DNA of 64,000 nucleotides from Zasmidium citrigriseum (taxonomy: Eukaryota > Ascomycota > Dothideomycetes > Mycosphaerellales > Mycosphaerellaceae), in contig NHNW01000012.1 of NCBI GenBank assembly GCA_002786025.1, forward strand, positions 558,001 through 622,000, written 5' to 3'. Under the pieces are notes generated by a model. That model was given only the letters and a program-made list of their open reading frames with translations. It was not told the origin of the DNA and ran no database searches. A program made the position numbers and the translations under genes. This document shows, piece after piece, positions 62,457 through 64,000 of the stretch (positions are counted from its first letter, which is position 1; each line of letters starts with the position of its first letter).

Positions 62457-63127
62457 TTACGAGCCATAGGCACGAGTATCCCGACCGATCTTATTCTCCG
62501 CCGCGACCGTCTCCGCACCCTCTGGCAGCCGCTCCTCAGCAGCTGGCACGTCCGACCGACCCACAGTCGCCTCGTCCTTGTTCAGAGCACGCTGGCCAGC
62601 GAAAGCCGGATCCTTCGCGTTGATGGCGTCCTGGCGACCGTCGAGACCCTGACCTGGGTTCTTGCGGCCGTGCTGGCCGTCGTGATGAAGCTCCTGAGAG
62701 GTCATGCCAGCGCCAGGGTGGCCAAGGCCAGTGTGGACGTCAGCGGAGCTGGCGCCGCCGAGAGTCTCGCTCGCGGAAGCATTGCTCGCAACTGGTGGCG
62801 CTTCGTTGGTGGGGTTTGGCCTACGGATTGTCAATGTCCATCTCAAATTCTTCGACAATGCTGTTGACATACTGGAAGGTGCGGTCGGCGGGAGCAGATC
62901 CAGCTGGGAGCGTCTTGGCCTCGAACTCTGGGACCGCGTCGTTGCCAACAAGCTGGCCAGGTTGATGCTAATAATAGCTTCTGTTAGTAAGCGATATCGA
63001 CGTCGTCTTTGACCTCATCACTCACGCCCTTGGTGGTGAGAGGCTCATCTCTCTCGACACGCGGCTTGAACTCGCCGCTGCCGCCCTCTGGAGCCATGGG
63101 ACCGTCTGGGTTACGAGTGGTCGACAT
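62457..63127 (-). CDS. Small conserved fungal protein, Gly/His/Asn-rich, uncharacterised
   Basis: Three exons: 63127-63026, 62967-62873 and 62820-62457, with introns of 58 and 52 nt, give 186 residues. The starting MSTTRNPDGPMAPEGGSGEF, the joins TTKG-HQPGQLVGND and RTFQ-PNPTNEAP, and the end KIGRDTRAYGS all stay in frame. The middle segment GAGMTSQELHHDGQHGRKNP and DAINAKDPAFAGQRALN looks like conserved fungal sequence of unknown role. There is no signal peptide or helix, and it is probably disordered and hydrophilic. It converges with RCM1. Confidence 0.75.
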
Positions 63128-64000
63128 GGTGAAGAGATTGCTGTCTTTTGGTGTATTCGGTGTCGAAAAGGGGTTTCTGTGAGTGGCGACAACGTCGAAG
63201 AGTTGGAAATGGGTTTGGGGTTGTGTGCTTGAAAGAGCACGACGAGCTCTTAAGACTGCTCTCCAACGAAAAGTTTAGAGCTCTGGCACGCGACCTTTCG
63301 TTCCTGCGTCAAGATGATGCAAATGGCGAGAGGCTTGGCAGTATCAAATGCATGACGATGGAGGGGCTTGGAGGGGCTGTTTCACAGCCTAGCATCAGCC
63401 ATCCTCATTAGTGACGCAGACGAAAGACAGGACTGTGGGTTTCTGTATACGCAACAATCACTCTGTCGCAAGTGTTCTGTTGGTCTGCCTGGATGGCCCC
63501 TCAGTCTTGGCGATACATTTGAAAGACTCCCAGGAACCACCATACCTGATTACAACTCGACTTACAACTCGACATACCACTGGAAAATGTCGATGCGCCA
63601 TACCTTCACGCAGGGTGAAAGGCAGAGGTAAGCGTCTTTTGCTACTTTCATTGCGAAGATGACTTTGGATCTAGATCATGGTCCTTTCCTCTTATACTTT
63701 CATCGCGTGTTGTTCACACGTCGTCCTCCGTTCCCAAGAACGAAACAAGCATCAACATGAGATTCTTCCATCAACCTCCAACGGCCGAAATGATTCTCGA
63801 GACTGACTTAAAAACGATGGAATCGCCTCATCCTCCCGCTTTACCCATTTAGGCAACCCAAAAGCACGACATCAGTCGCCGCTTTTTTCTTGATCAACTT
63901 CATCTCAACTTCATGATTTTAGGCCAACTTCATTAACCTCACCGGTCGAGTTCTGTGTCAACTTCGAATCGCGGTGTTTGAGCCGGCAAGAAGTCTTTCC
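63128..64000. other. Intergenic to right edge
   Basis: Promoter of the small conserved gene, then low-information sequence. Short direct repeats occur (ACAACTCGACTT-like twice near 63555; CAACTTCAT three times near 63897-63932). No gene is supported. Confidence 0.4.

Overview
The window looks like nuclear DNA of a filamentous ascomycete. The reasons are short introns (mostly 47-66 nt, GTAAGT-like donors, CTRAY branch sites), about one gene per 2 kb on both strands, a Zn2Cys6 regulator, and fungal secreted glycosidases. Gene style and protein resemblance suggest Pezizomycotina, perhaps Dothideomycetes, but this is inference from sequence alone. I see no virus, transposon, rRNA, convincing tRNA or CRISPR array.

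Layout. 1-14.4 kb: a SLIP-GC-like GTPase cut by the left edge, a hypothetical protein, a secreted Crh-type GH16 enzyme, the ribosome-assembly factor RRP5, and divergently the replication-control protein CDT2. 14.9-24.6 kb is the accessory part: an MFS transporter, two tandem paralogous proteins (the first frameshifted), a secreted astacin-type metalloprotease, a PAP2 lipid-phosphatase gene broken by two in-frame TAG codons, and two convergent secreted glycosidases (GH12 and GH27) only 12 bp apart. 25.5-33 kb: CDC123 divergent from CWC21, an uncharacterised conserved protein, an esterase, a small membrane protein and ATP12. 33.6-43 kb: a Zn2Cys6 transcription factor, a DUF1989 protein, a small secreted protein, a single-pass surface protein and a LAG1-type ceramide synthase. 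43-54 kb: MSS51 divergent from RSE1, an AtuA/DUF1446 protein and a GABA/choline-type permease. 54-64 kb: a gene-poor stretch with one relic, an LCAT-like hydrolase, the rRNA methyltransferase RCM1 and a small conserved fungal protein.

The housekeeping genes serve ribosome assembly (RRP5, RCM1), splicing (RSE1, CWC21), translation initiation (CDC123), mitochondrial biogenesis (ATP12, MSS51), sphingolipid synthesis (LAG1) and replication control (CDT2). They are unrelated neighbours rather than a pathway. The secreted GH12, GH27, GH16, astacin and small protein fit a plant- or polymer-degrading lifestyle. I do not see a secondary-metabolite cluster or a clearly new multi-gene system. The most interesting items are the PAP2 gene with two TAG codons, the astacin, and the tandem paralogue pair.

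Exon boundaries were read by eye from splice consensus plus frame and homology continuity. Several introns are multiples of three and hide inside longer open frames, so a naive ORF call would include them.
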